A DNA stretch of 33,870 bases from Flavobacteriaceae bacterium (GTDB lineage Bacteria > Bacteroidota > Bacteroidia > Flavobacteriales > Flavobacteriaceae), in the NCBI GenBank assembly GCA_947378465.1, contig CANCJZ010000006.1, positions 1 to 33,870 of the forward strand, written 5' to 3'. Each line of letters opens with the position of its first letter. The stretch's first letter is position 1. A model generated the notes under the pieces. The model searched no databases and was not told where the DNA came from. It worked only from the letters and a program-made list of their open reading frames with translations. This document shows, piece by piece, positions 14,801 to 24,443 of the stretch. A program made the translations under genes and the position numbers.

Positions 14801-17236
14801 TTATTTTTCTTCTATCGATGAACTTTCTTCGTCCTCCTCATCGTCCTCTTCTACGTGTGATCGAAGGATGTTAAGGGCGGGTTCGTCAATGATCTCTTTT
14901 TTACCACTCATTCGTTCCATAGTCAATACTAAGGCAGGAAGCACTAATAAATTAGCAAACATCGCAAAGGTCAAGGTAACAGAGATTAATCCTCCTAAAG
15001 CGATAGTGCCACTAAAACTTGACAAGGTAAAGATGGCAAATCCAAAGATCAATACAATAGAGGTATAGAAAGTGCTCACTCCTGTTTCGTGTAGCGAGCT
15101 CACTACTGATTTTTTGATTTTGCCTTTATTGTGAATCAGGTCGTGTCGGTATTTGGCCATAAATTGAATGGCATTGTCTACAGATATACCAAAGGCAATA
15201 CTGAATACTAAAATAGTCGATGGTTTTAATGGAATTCCAAAATACCCCATCAATCCTGAAGTGATGCAAAGCGGAAGGATGTTGGTCACCACCGATGCAA
15301 AGATCATTTTCCAAGAGCGGAACATATAAGCCATCAATCCGGCAATCAATAATATCGCGAAGATTAAGGATTCAATAAGGTTCTCTACTAAATAAGTGGT
15401 TCCTTTTTGGAATACTAACGCTTTACCCGTTAAGGTTACTTCATAGCGATCGCTTGGGAATATTTCGTTGATTTTTCCTCTCAATTTTCCTTCTACCTTA
15501 GCCATTTCTTCGGTTCCAATGTCTTTCATAAAGGTGGTGATTCGAGCGTATTGCCCTGTGGAATCAACATAACTTTTCATTAAATTCTCTTTGGAGTTTT
15601 TAGTGGCATTTTTAGCATAACCCAAGATGAAGGTTTGCTCTTGAGAAGTAGGCAATTCATAAAATTCAGGATTGCCATTATAGTAGGCTTGTTTGGAATA
15701 TTTCACCAAATTGACAATAGAAATAGGTTTGGAAAGTTCAGGAATACTTTCGATAGTATTTTGCAATTCGTCCATTTTTCGAATGGTCGATGCTTTCATA
15801 ACACCTTTTTTCTTTTTGGTATTGATCATAATTTCCAATGGCATTACCCCATTGAATTCTTTTTCAAAAAATAAAATGTCTTTGTAAAAGGAAGCGCCTT
15901 TTGGCATTTCACCAATAAGACTTCCAGAAACTTTCATACGAGAAACCCCAATTACACTAAACACTAATAGTAAAGCATAAATGATATAGATGGTTTTACG
16001 TTTGTATTTGACACAGTTTTCCACCCAGTTCAATAAGGAAGAAAGATAGTTTTTGCTCAAGTGATTCAAGTGTCTCACTTTTGGAAGTGGCATAAAGCTG
16101 TAAATAATTGGCACCACTACTAAGGTTAACAAATAAACGATGATTACATTTATAGAAGTTACCAATCCAAATTCGTACAACAAATCATTACCCGTAATCA
16201 TAAAGGTAGCAAAACCAATAGCCGTGGTAAGATTGGTCATCAAAGTAGACACTCCAATTTTAGAGATTACACGTTGTAAAGCCTTCGCTTGATTCCCGTG
16301 ATTCTTGATCTCTTGCTGGTATTTGTTAATCAAGAAAATGCAATTCGTAATTCCAATTACAATGATTAAAGGAGGAATAATCGCTGTTAAGATGGTGATT
16401 TTATAATGGAATAATCCCAAAGTTCCAAATGACCACATTACTCCAAACAGTAAAATACAGATGGAGATAAAGGTAGCTCGTAATGAGCGGAAGAATAAGA
16501 AGAAAATCAAGGAAGTAATGAATAAGGCTGCTCCAATAAACAGTCCTATTTCCCCTTTCATATTGTCAGTATTGATGGTCCGTATGTAAGGCATTCCCGA
16601 TACTTTCAAGTCGATACCTGTGGCATCTTCGTATTTTTTAACCTCAGGAACTAATACTTTTAAGATGAATTCTTTTCGAATAGGGGAGTTGACCACCTTT
16701 TTGTTGATGTACAAAGCGGCTCTAATACTACCAGATTGTTTGTTGAAAAGCAATCCTTCATAGAAAGGGAGGTCATTAAAAAGTTCTCTTTTAATTTCCG
16801 TTAAATACGTTGGGTCAGTTGTTTTTTTCTGATCGATTAAAGGAACCAATTCAAAGCGTTCGTTAACGGTGTCTTTGCGTAATTTTTTCAAATCATTTAC
16901 AGAAACCACTAGTTCCACTTCTTTATGGGACTTTAATGATGTCATCAATTCCGACCAAGCGGCGAAGGATTTAGGGGTAAAAAAACGTTTGTCTTTCACT
17001 CCAATAACTACCAGATTTCCTTCTTCACCGAAAGTGTTTAGGAATTGCGTATAGTCTTTATTTGCGGGATGGTTTTTTGGTAAAAGATTCGCTTCATTGT
17101 AAGTCATACCTACGTTTCTCCACTGAATAGCGAGAAAAACGGTCAGTAAAAAGATAACAACTAAAATCGTAATCCTGTTGCGGAGTACGATTCCTGCAAC
17201 AAATTCCCAAAAGCCGGCTTTTATTTTCTTTTTCAT
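14801..17236 (-). CDS. RND/MMPL-superfamily exporter
   Basis: An 811-residue inner-membrane protein of the COG1033 / HAE-3-like RND group. It has an N-terminal helix (about 22-40), a large periplasmic loop, a block of helices (about 228-390, including GLFIGAALFITSLIFFLFFRSL), a second helix (about 415-432), a second periplasmic loop and a second helix block (about 620-785). The motif GISVDNAIQFMAKYRHD in the second block is the RND proton-relay region (GxxxDD/N type). The C-terminus is strikingly acidic (EEDDEEDEESSSIEEK). Such proteins move lipids, hopanoids or hydrophobic compounds, but the substrate here is unknown. No membrane-fusion or outer-membrane partner is nearby. The promoter at 17258-17287 leaves a very short leader. 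Confidence 0.85.
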   Translation of the reverse strand: MKKKIKAGFWEFVAGIVLRNRITILVVIFLLTVFLAIQWRNVGMTYNEANLLPKNHPANKDYTQFLNTFGEEGNLVVIGVKDKRFFTPKSFAAWSELMTSLKSHKEVELVVSVNDLKKLRKDTVNERFELVPLIDQKKTTDPTYLTEIKRELFNDLPFYEGLLFNKQSGSIRAALYINKKVVNSPIRKEFILKVLVPEVKKYEDATGIDLKVSGMPYIRTINTDNMKGEIGLFIGAALFITSLIFFLFFRSLRATFISICILLFGVMWSFGTLGLFHYKITILTAIIPPLIIVIGITNCIFLINKYQQEIKNHGNQAKALQRVISKIGVSTLMTNLTTAIGFATFMITGNDLLYEFGLVTSINVIIVYLLTLVVVPIIYSFMPLPKVRHLNHLSKNYLSSLLNWVENCVKYKRKTIYIIYALLLVFSVIGVSRMKVSGSLIGEMPKGASFYKDILFFEKEFNGVMPLEIMINTKKKKGVMKASTIRKMDELQNTIESIPELSKPISIVNLVKYSKQAYYNGNPEFYELPTSQEQTFILGYAKNATKNSKENLMKSYVDSTGQYARITTFMKDIGTEEMAKVEGKLRGKINEIFPSDRYEVTLTGKALVFQKGTTYLVENLIESLIFAILLIAGLMAYMFRSWKMIFASVVTNILPLCITSGLMGYFGIPLKPSTILVFSIAFGISVDNAIQFMAKYRHDLIHNKGKIKKSVVSSLHETGVSTFYTSIVLIFGFAIFTLSSFSGTIALGGLISVTLTFAMFANLLVLPALVLTMERMSGKKEIIDEPALNILRSHVEEDDEEDEESSSIEEK

Positions 17237-17257
17237 TTAGTAACACAAAAACGGTCG

Positions 17258-17287
17258 CAAAGGTAGTGAAAACCAATGAAACCCAAA
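17258..17287 (-). promoter_or_regulatory. Promoter of the RND exporter gene
   Basis: On the minus strand TTTG (17287-17284) is followed after 18 bases by TACCTTTG (17265-17258), an exact TAnnTTTG element. This fits the Bacteroidota -33/-7 arrangement. It ends only about 20 bases before the ATG, so the leader is short. Confidence 0.65.
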
Positions 17288-17424
17288 GGGGTTAAATTTA
17301 AAACTTTTGTCGAAGTTAATCTTCGTTTTGCATTAAAAAAATGACAATTATTTAATAAAAAATATTTAATTACTAGTTTAGATTTCTCATATTTGTAACT
17401 GCTTTTAAAAAAGCGTTTATTAGT

Positions 17425-19692
17425 ATGAGGAATTTAAAGAATGCCATTTTTTATATAGGAGTTACTGGTGGATTTACAGCCTTAATGTTTTGGATTGTAT
17501 CCAAAGGTAAGTCCCTCGAAATTGGAAGGGAAATAGTTGCTCACTCTTCAAAAGACACCTTACTCAATCAATTTATAGTTTCGATAGTTCACAATTTAGA
17601 GCATCCATTAGCGTTATTGTTGCTTCAAATTATTGTCATCATTATAGTAGCGCGATTATTTGGATGGATCTTTAGAAAGATCGGTCAACCCACGGTTATT
17701 GGGGAAATTATTGCAGGTATCGCCCTTGGACCCTCCTTATTTGGGATGTATTACCACGATTTGCAAGTGGGATTGTTTCCTGATGCCTCGATGGGGAATT
17801 TGCAAATTTTAAGTCAAATCGGTTTGATCCTTTTTATGTTTGTCATTGGGATGGAGCTTGATTTGAAAGTATTAAAAAACAAAGCTAATGATGCGGTTGT
17901 CATCAGTCATGCGAGTATCGTGATTCCTTTTACCCTGGGAATTGGATTGTCCTATTATATTTATGATCAATTCGCCCCTGTGGGTGTTGAATTCCTGTCG
18001 TTCAGTTTGTTTATGGGAATTGCGATGAGTATTACCGCCTTCCCCGTATTGGCTCGAATAGTACAAGAACGAGGGATTCACAAAACCAAGTTAGGAACGA
18101 TTGTAATTACCTGTGCTGCCGCAGATGACATCACTGCTTGGTGTATCTTAGCTGCGGTTATTGCAATTGTAAAGGCCGGTACTTTTGCCAGCTCACTTTA
18201 TATCATTATGTTGGCTTTCGCCTATGTATTGACGATGTTGTTTTTAGTAAAACCCTTCTTAAAGAAAATTGGTGATTTGTATTCTTCCAGTGAAAACTTG
18301 AGCAAACCCGTGGTTGCTATTTTCTTAGTAACATTAATATCTTCGGCTTATTTGACTGAAATTATTGGGATTCATGCTTTGTTTGGCGCGTTTATGACAG
18401 GTGCTATTATGCCTGATATTACCAAGTTCCGAAATGTATTTATTGAAAAAGTTGAGGACATTGCCGTGATTCTTTTCCTTCCATTATTCTTTGTGTTCAC
18501 AGGAATTCGAACTGAAATCGGATTGATTAATGACTCCTATTTATGGGAAGTTACTGGTTTGATTATTCTTGTTGCTGTTGTAGGGAAGTTTTTTGGAAGT
18601 GCCTTGGCGGCCAAATTTGTGGGACAAAATTGGAAAGACAGTTTGACTATCGGTGCCTTGATGAATACGCGAGGGTTGATGGAATTAGTAGTATTGAATA
18701 TTGGATATGAGCTAGGGGTGCTTTCCCCAAAGATATTCACTATGATGGTCATTATGGCCTTGGTAACTACTTTTATGACTGGGCCTGCTATTGATATTAT
18801 CAATTTTGTTTTCAAAACCAAAGATGTCATCATCCCGCGAGATATTTTACACAATCAATTCAAAATATTAATTTCCTTTGGAAACAATGAAAAAGGGAAA
18901 TCACTATTGCGTTTAGCTAATAGTTTTGTCAAAAAACAACAAGACAAATCAAATATTACTGCACTACATCTTTCTCTTAGTGATGAAATGCACGCTTATA
19001 ATTTGGAAGAATATGAAAATGAAATCTTTCACCCTTTATTAAATGAATCAGAATTATTGCATCAAGAAATATCTACCATCTTCAAAGCTACAGTGGATAT
19101 TGAAACGGATATTGCGGATATTGCAACGAAGGGAGATTATGATTTGATTTTGGTTGGTTTAGGAAAATCAATCTTTGAAGGTTCGCTTTTAGGGAAAATC
19201 CTCGGGTTTACGACTCGTATTATTAATCCCGATCGATTGTTGGATAAGTTTACTGGAAAAGAAGGCTTGTTTGTCAATTCGCCTTTTGATGACCGTACTC
19301 GTTTGATTATTTCTAAATGTAAAAGACCTTTAGGGATTTTGGTAGATAAAGATTTGCAAACTGTAAATCACGTATTTGTTCCTATCTTTAATTTAGAAGA
19401 TCTCTTTTTAGTAGATTATGCTCAAAAATTAATTTACAATAACAATTCGATGATCACCATCATTGACATTAATGAAGAAATTAAAAAGGACTTCGAATTG
19501 GCGAAAGCCATCACCGAATTGAAAAACAACTATAGCGCTAATGTAGCTTTGTTGGATGAAAAAGAAATGAAGGCAGGATTTTTAGCACAACAAGACTTGA
19601 TGATGTTGAGCTTAGAAAGCTGGAAAAACTTGGTGGATTCTCAGAGTATTTGGTTGACTAACGTTCCTTCTACTTTGATTATAAAACCTTAG
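17425..19692 (+). CDS. CPA2-type cation/proton antiporter with C-terminal Usp-like region
   Basis: Predicted Na+(K+)/H+ antiporter of the Kef/NapA type in the inner membrane. The 755-residue protein has an extra N-terminal helix (about 7-25), then a membrane domain (about 55-455). It includes GQPTVIGEIIAGIALGPSLFG (89-107), the unwound-helix glutamate region, and CAAADDITAWC with the ion-binding pair D234-D235. The C-terminal cytoplasmic part (about 465-755) has no RCK/TrkA-N nucleotide motif and instead resembles degenerate universal-stress-protein domains (HNQFKILISFGNNEKGKSLLRLA, YDLILVGLGKSIFEG). It is divergent from the RND gene. Its TAG stop overlaps the stop of the converging DUF5686 gene. 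The ion specificity cannot be read from the sequence. Confidence 0.9.
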   Translation: MRNLKNAIFYIGVTGGFTALMFWIVSKGKSLEIGREIVAHSSKDTLLNQFIVSIVHNLEHPLALLLLQIIVIIIVARLFGWIFRKIGQPTVIGEIIAGIALGPSLFGMYYHDLQVGLFPDASMGNLQILSQIGLILFMFVIGMELDLKVLKNKANDAVVISHASIVIPFTLGIGLSYYIYDQFAPVGVEFLSFSLFMGIAMSITAFPVLARIVQERGIHKTKLGTIVITCAAADDITAWCILAAVIAIVKAGTFASSLYIIMLAFAYVLTMLFLVKPFLKKIGDLYSSSENLSKPVVAIFLVTLISSAYLTEIIGIHALFGAFMTGAIMPDITKFRNVFIEKVEDIAVILFLPLFFVFTGIRTEIGLINDSYLWEVTGLIILVAVVGKFFGSALAAKFVGQNWKDSLTIGALMNTRGLMELVVLNIGYELGVLSPKIFTMMVIMALVTTFMTGPAIDIINFVFKTKDVIIPRDILHNQFKILISFGNNEKGKSLLRLANSFVKKQQDKSNITALHLSLSDEMHAYNLEEYENEIFHPLLNESELLHQEISTIFKATVDIETDIADIATKGDYDLILVGLGKSIFEGSLLGKILGFTTRIINPDRLLDKFTGKEGLFVNSPFDDRTRLIISKCKRPLGILVDKDLQTVNHVFVPIFNLEDLFLVDYAQKLIYNNNSMITIIDINEEIKKDFELAKAITELKNNYSANVALLDEKEMKAGFLAQQDLMMLSLESWKNLVDSQSIWLTNVPSTLIIKP

Positions 19693-22169
19693 AACCCTAA
19701 GTCCAATACATAAGAGATTTTCAATGCTAAATTGTCTTCAAATTTAGGTAATCCATTAGGTCCATAACGGTAGAAAAAAGTCAATCCTATTCCTTTATAA
19801 ATTGAATTGGCTTCTACACCACTTTCAATATAACCTTTGTCAAGCGTTTTGTATTCAAATCCTATATGACGATCGGCATGATCCATAGTTCCCCAAGCTA
19901 AACGAGTAACTACTGAGATTAGCGGTTTGATTTTGTAGGCTATTTTTACTTTGTTAAAAGTATGTCTTGCTTGAAAAGTCATGTACTTGCTGGAGAAAAA
20001 CTCATTGAAATACATTGTTTCAAAACTATTTTTACCTGCGAAAGTGATTCTTTTTAATAGTGTGTCTTTATTCAAATTATTAGGCGCCACACTGTAGAGA
20101 TTGGTCAAAGGAACATCTCCAAAAGCAAACCCCCCTTGAAAAATGAAGGAGCTGACTTGTCCTGTTAAGTAAGGGATTTCATGAAATACTCTAAAATCTA
20201 TTTTGGAAAAGTTAAAGCTGTTTCCAAGAACATTAGGAATGGATTTGGTGTATTGAAATGAGAATTTTGGGTATTTCTTTTCAATCTCTAATCGTCCAGT
20301 AGAAGTTTGCATATAACTACTAAAAGGATTCCACTGTAAGGCAAATTGAGCTGAAGTAATGTTAAACTGTGAAAAAGAGGTGTCGTTTAGTAAATAGGTA
20401 TAATCAAATAAAGGATGTACTTCACTGCGTGCAATACCAAAATAGGTTTCAGTTTTAGGAATGTATTTACTTTCTATAAAAGCAGAAAAGGTTTTGTGAT
20501 TGTAAAAAGTAGAGATGTTAATTGGTCGTGGATCGTAAATTTTAAACCTTCGCGATTCTGTGGCAAATTGTATTTGACCAATCTCTTTCAAATCGTCGGC
20601 ATAGGACACACTTACCCAAGTATTGGTTTCCTTATCAAGTAAATAGGAAGGTGTAAAACCATACTTGAGTTTTTGATCTTTTATTCCATAAGCTCCATAA
20701 ACACTTACCTTATATTTTTCGGATAATTTATTGTTGGTTACGCCTCCAATTCCAAAACGGAATCCTTCAAAGTTGTTGTATTTTACCAAGCTTCTTAAGT
20801 CTACGTCAATAATGTTGACCGGAAAATAGCCATTGAATATTTTTCGTCCCAAAAAGAGTTTGTGTTCAATATTCTCCGCTAATGACAAACTGTCTAGGCT
20901 GGTGTAGGTTTTGATTTTTCGAACATCTAAGGTGTCTTTTTTAAAAGCATTCCAGTATTTGTCGGGTTTTGACATACTCACATCGGGAACATCAATTTTT
21001 ATTTTAGGATGTTTAAAAGCAACTTCTTTATTGATTTCAATATCATAAGGAGTGGAAACCAGTTTGATATAAGTATGGTCAGAGGCATTTTTGGAAACGC
21101 CTTCTAAGCCCGAAGTGAATTTAATAGTACCGCCTAAAATATTCAAATCTTCGGCATTATTTCCTTTAACCACGGTGAATTTACGTTGTTCCGGAAACCA
21201 AAGATTATAGTCTTTCATATAATTGAAAGTATAAAGCGCATTGATGTTTACAATCCCATAAATTCTAAAAAAAGCTTTGGCAACTGCATTGCTCTCGGCA
21301 TCAATATACAGCAGTCCACGAAGTTTATTATCGTGAAGTTTCTTGGGTTGAAAATAAATACGATATACATTTCGACCTTGAATCTGTAAAGTATCAATTA
21401 GTTTAAATACATATAGTTTCCGTCCATAACTCGAGATGGGATTGTGGATGGACATTTCCAAAATATCTAATTGATTATCATAAAGAGAATACGAAACTAA
21501 ATTTAACCCAAGATATTCATATAAAGGTTTTTGAAATCCAGCCATTCGAGCGGCGATGACAGTTTCTTTAGTGTTTTTTTTACTAAACTGAATTAAATTC
21601 ACTTTTTCAGTTTGATAAATATGTTGCTTTTCAACTAGTTTTTTAAACTTATAATTAGTGGAGTCTAATTTGATTTTGGCTGCACCAAACCAATTGTGTT
21701 TGACGATAGTGTCAATTTTATTGGAAATAGAATCCGGATTGGCAGAAACTAATAAGTGCTCGTAATTTTTGTATTCAAATGATTTAAGAGCGCGTTCGGG
21801 TTGGTTTTTGTCCTTGCTTTCAATCACCTTTTTGATGATGGCATTGACTTGTGATTCAGAGTAAATGTCCTTCTCTTTAAGGGATGTATTGGAAACCAGT
21901 TTGATTAACAAAGTGCGTGCTCCTTCGGTCAAATAATAATTTTTGTCGTAATACCCTTTGCAAGTTAGCAGCAAAGGTTTGTTGTCGTTTATAATATCAA
22001 CGTCGAACTTTCCTTCCCAATCGGTTTCAGTAACGGTATTGTTGTAGAATATTTTGACAAAGGCAATAGGTACGGTGGTGTCAAAATCAATTACTTGACC
22101 TTGCATGGTCTTTTGAGAAAAGACCAAAGAGCTTATCAGAAAAAAACAAATAATCCAAAAATTCTTCAT
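19689..22169 (-). CDS. DUF5686 outer-membrane protein with carboxypeptidase-regulatory-like domain
   Basis: An 826-residue exported protein with signal peptide MKNFWIICFFLISSLVFSQ. Residues about 20-100 form a CarboxypepD_reg-like/CNA-B domain (MQGQVIDFDTTVPIAFVKIFYNNT, the usual N-terminal module of TonB-dependent receptors). The rest fits the DUF5686 family: a soluble middle part followed by many alternating, aromatic-rich strands. It ends in YVLDLGF, with a C-terminal phenylalanine typical of outer-membrane beta-barrels assembled by BAM. No TonB box or plug is seen, so it is not a classical receptor. The function of this family is not known to me. Its stop overlaps that of the antiporter gene. 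Confidence 0.85.
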   Translation of the reverse strand: MKNFWIICFFLISSLVFSQKTMQGQVIDFDTTVPIAFVKIFYNNTVTETDWEGKFDVDIINDNKPLLLTCKGYYDKNYYLTEGARTLLIKLVSNTSLKEKDIYSESQVNAIIKKVIESKDKNQPERALKSFEYKNYEHLLVSANPDSISNKIDTIVKHNWFGAAKIKLDSTNYKFKKLVEKQHIYQTEKVNLIQFSKKNTKETVIAARMAGFQKPLYEYLGLNLVSYSLYDNQLDILEMSIHNPISSYGRKLYVFKLIDTLQIQGRNVYRIYFQPKKLHDNKLRGLLYIDAESNAVAKAFFRIYGIVNINALYTFNYMKDYNLWFPEQRKFTVVKGNNAEDLNILGGTIKFTSGLEGVSKNASDHTYIKLVSTPYDIEINKEVAFKHPKIKIDVPDVSMSKPDKYWNAFKKDTLDVRKIKTYTSLDSLSLAENIEHKLFLGRKIFNGYFPVNIIDVDLRSLVKYNNFEGFRFGIGGVTNNKLSEKYKVSVYGAYGIKDQKLKYGFTPSYLLDKETNTWVSVSYADDLKEIGQIQFATESRRFKIYDPRPINISTFYNHKTFSAFIESKYIPKTETYFGIARSEVHPLFDYTYLLNDTSFSQFNITSAQFALQWNPFSSYMQTSTGRLEIEKKYPKFSFQYTKSIPNVLGNSFNFSKIDFRVFHEIPYLTGQVSSFIFQGGFAFGDVPLTNLYSVAPNNLNKDTLLKRITFAGKNSFETMYFNEFFSSKYMTFQARHTFNKVKIAYKIKPLISVVTRLAWGTMDHADRHIGFEYKTLDKGYIESGVEANSIYKGIGLTFFYRYGPNGLPKFEDNLALKISYVLDLGF

Positions 22170-22192
22170 CCACTAAAATTAAAAGGGCAATG

Positions 22193-22200
22193 CAAAAGTA
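22193..22200 (-). promoter_or_regulatory. Candidate -7 element of the DUF5686 gene
   Basis: Minus-strand TACTTTTG is an exact TAnnTTTG match 23 bases before the ATG. No TTTG box is found at the expected distance upstream. Confidence 0.5.
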
Positions 22201-22300
22201 GGAATAATTACCACTTTGAAATCATTTAGAAAGCAGCTTTTAATAATGTTTTAACAAAAGCGGTATAAATTGGCTTTCTAGTCAGCTTCCACGGTATTAA

Positions 22301-22332
22301 TTAAATAAAAAACTCGGACATTGTCCGAGTTT
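22301..22332 (-). terminator. Intrinsic terminator after frr
   Basis: On the minus strand AAACTCGGAC-aat-GTCCGAGTTT forms a 9-10 bp stem with a 3-base loop, followed by TTTTATTTAATTAA. It lies about 20 bases after the frr stop and ends the pyrH-frr unit. Confidence 0.85.
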
Positions 22333-22349
22333 ATATATGATAGATGTAG

Positions 22350-22910
22350 TTACACCTTCATGATTTCAGCTTCCTTAGTTACCAAGTGCTCTTCAATTTT
22401 TTTGATAAAAGCATCGGTCATTTTTTGAACTGTTTCTTCTGCTACTTTACATGAGTCTTCTGAAGTCCCTTCTTTCTCTAATTTTTTAATATCTGTATTC
22501 GCATCTTTACGATGGTTACGGATACCTATTTTTGCCTCTTCCGCTTCGTGTTTGGCTTGTTTTACCAAGTCACGACGGCGCTCTTCTGTTAATGGCGGTA
22601 CACTTATGATGATAATATCACCGTTATTCATTGGGTTAAAACCTAAGTTAGCCACCATAATTGCTTTTTCAATAGGTTGTAACATGTTTTTTTCATAAGG
22701 TTGTATCGTGATGGTACGCGCGTCAGGCACATTGATGTTTGCAATTTGAGAAAGCGGTGTTTGAGAACCGTAATAATCAACAAAAACACTTCCTAACATT
22801 TGTGGTGATGCTTTTCCTGCACGAATGTTTAAAAAGGATTTCTCTAAATGCGCTACAGAACCATTCATTGCTTCTTTAGTGCTGTCTAAAATAAATTCAA
22901 TTTCTTCCAT
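22350..22910 (-). CDS. frr: Ribosome recycling factor
   Basis: Works with EF-G to split post-termination ribosomes. The 186-residue length is normal. Family landmarks are visible: LEKSFLNIRAGKASPQMLGSVFVDYYGSQTPLSQIANINVPDARTITIQPYEKNML in the N-terminal half, NLGFNPMNNGDIIIISVPPLTEERRRDLVKQAKHEAEEAKIGIRNHRKDAN in the middle, and a long C-terminal helix. It follows pyrH by 28 bases, the usual pyrH-frr pairing in bacteria, and is closed by its own terminator. Confidence 0.98.
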   Translation of the reverse strand: MEEIEFILDSTKEAMNGSVAHLEKSFLNIRAGKASPQMLGSVFVDYYGSQTPLSQIANINVPDARTITIQPYEKNMLQPIEKAIMVANLGFNPMNNGDIIIISVPPLTEERRRDLVKQAKHEAEEAKIGIRNHRKDANTDIKKLEKEGTSEDSCKVAEETVQKMTDAFIKKIEEHLVTKEAEIMKV

Positions 22911-22938
22911 TTTTATATAATTTTAGGTGGTTCGTGAA

Positions 22939-23646
22939 TTATACCGTTACCACTGTTCCTACATTTTCTCCTTCACAAATTTTCAATAAATTCCCTTTTT
23001 GATTCATATCAAAAACGACAATTGGTAATTTGTTTTCTTGACTTAATGTAAATGCCGTAGTGTCCATTACATTCAAACCTTTTTTCAATACTTCATCAAA
23101 AGTTATTTGGTCAAATTTAACCGCGTTTTTGTCTTTTTCAGGATCAGCAGTATAAACCCCATCAACGCGAGTTCCTTTTAGGATAACATCTGCATGTACT
23201 TCAACCCCGCGCAATACCGCTGCTGTATCCGTAGTGAAATATGGATTTCCTGTTCCTGCTCCAAAAATAACGATACGTCCTTTTTCTAAATGACGAACCG
23301 CTCTTCTTTTAATATAAGGTTCTGCAATCGCTTCAATTTTTAAAGCGGTTTGCAAACGAGTCAACATTCCTTTGTCTTCTAAAGCTCCTTGTAATGCCAT
23401 ACCATTAATTACGGTTGCAAGCATTCCCATATAATCCCCTTGAACTCTATCCATTCCATTACTTGCTCCTGCCACTCCTCTGAAAATGTTCCCTCCGCCA
23501 ATTACAATTGCAATTTCAACACCTCTGTCGTGTAATTGTTTGATTTCATCTGCATATTCGGAAAGTATTTTTGGGTCAATTCCATATTGGCGTTCTCCCA
23601 TTAATGCTTCCCCGCTCAATTTTAAAAGTATTCTTTTATATTTCAT
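22939..23646 (-). CDS. pyrH: Uridylate kinase
   Basis: Phosphorylates UMP to UDP in pyrimidine nucleotide synthesis. The start at 23646 ([17 protein letters not shown]) gives 235 residues, the family norm; the ORF-track start 14 codons earlier adds an unconserved leader. Amino-acid-kinase-fold motifs are clear: KLSGEALMG, the glycine loop [11 protein letters not shown] (about 45-55), [19 protein letters not shown] (substrate/ATP region), [19 protein letters not shown], and [22 protein letters not shown]. It is the first gene of a pyrH-frr operon. The common upstream partners rpsB and tsf are absent; a divergent thioredoxin-like gene is there instead. Confidence 0.97.
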   Translation of the reverse strand: MKYKRILLKLSGEALMGERQYGIDPKILSEYADEIKQLHDRGVEIAIVIGGGNIFRGVAGASNGMDRVQGDYMGMLATVINGMALQGALEDKGMLTRLQTALKIEAIAEPYIKRRAVRHLEKGRIVIFGAGTGNPYFTTDTAAVLRGVEVHADVILKGTRVDGVYTADPEKDKNAVKFDQITFDEVLKKGLNVMDTTAFTLSQENKLPIVVFDMNQKGNLLKICEGENVGTVVTV

Positions 23647-23719
23647 TACAGTTTTGTTTTTCGATTGGAGTTTCGGTTTTGCAAGCACACAGCAATCTTT
23701 ACATTGTTGTTTTGCGTTG

Positions 23720-23727
23720 CAAATATA
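23720..23727 (-). promoter_or_regulatory. Candidate pyrH-frr promoter -7 element
   Basis: Minus-strand TATATTTG is an exact TAnnTTTG element, 73 bases before the pyrH ATG. A TTTG upstream (23757-23754) is 26 bases away, too far for a standard -33 box. Confidence 0.4.
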
Positions 23728-23831
23728 TACATTAGTTTTTTATTTTTTTTTAACAAAAATCATCTTGTGTAACATTTCTTACTGTGAATTATTCCTTGCT
23801 TTTGTATTTTCGCCCCAACAAACAAACAAAA

Positions 23832-24443
23832 ATGAAAACAATAATTACAAACAGCCTTATTCATAGTTATACTTATAAGGAGTATAGAGATTTGGTAGCA
23901 CAATATGCTCTTGAAGGTAAAACCTCTGGAAATATTCAAACGCCTGACTATATTAATTACACTAAATTAAACGAAGCTCGTATGCATCGTTTAGACAAAA
24001 CTTTGCAAATTACAGAGCAAACAGGCGATTTCTTAGCCCAATTGAACGGTGACTTCCTTTGGATTGTTATTGCGGAAACTTGGTGTGGCGATGCTGCTCA
24101 AGTAACCCCTGTAATTCATAAAATGGCAGAAGCATCCACTCATATTGAACTGCGAATTGTACTTAGAGATGAGCAAGAAGAGCTGATGAATTTGTTTTTA
24201 ACCAATGGAACGAAGTCTATTCCTAAGTTGATTATCATTGATAAAAACACCTTTGAAGTTATCGCGGACTTTGGTCCACGACCTGCAGGCGCCAAACAAT
24301 TAATTGTGGATTACAAAGCTGCTCATGGCGTTGTAGATGAAACCGCTAAAATTGAATTGCAAAAATGGTATTTAAATAATAAAGGAGTTGAAATTCAAAA
24401 CGAAATCATTGCTTTATTAGAAAATGCAACTGCAAAAGTCTAA
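23832..24443 (+). CDS. Thioredoxin-family protein with monothiol WCGDA site
   Basis: A 203-residue cytoplasmic protein from the ATG at 23832. The ORF-track start 16 codons earlier has no support, and the chosen start follows an A-rich leader (CAAACAAAAATG). The thioredoxin fold is about 70-180: DFLWIVIAETWCGDAAQVTPVIHKMAE, ELRIVLRDEQEELMNLFLTNGTKSIPKLIIID (cis-proline region SIPK), and a last strand IADFGPRP. The active site is W-C-G-D-A, so the second cysteine of CxxC is missing; a dithiol oxidoreductase cycle is not possible. This fits the Thioredoxin_9-like family as I know it. The physiological role is unknown. Its stop overlaps that of the converging truB gene. Confidence 0.85.
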   Translation: MKTIITNSLIHSYTYKEYRDLVAQYALEGKTSGNIQTPDYINYTKLNEARMHRLDKTLQITEQTGDFLAQLNGDFLWIVIAETWCGDAAQVTPVIHKMAEASTHIELRIVLRDEQEELMNLFLTNGTKSIPKLIIIDKNTFEVIADFGPRPAGAKQLIVDYKAAHGVVDETAKIELQKWYLNNKGVEIQNEIIALLENATAKV

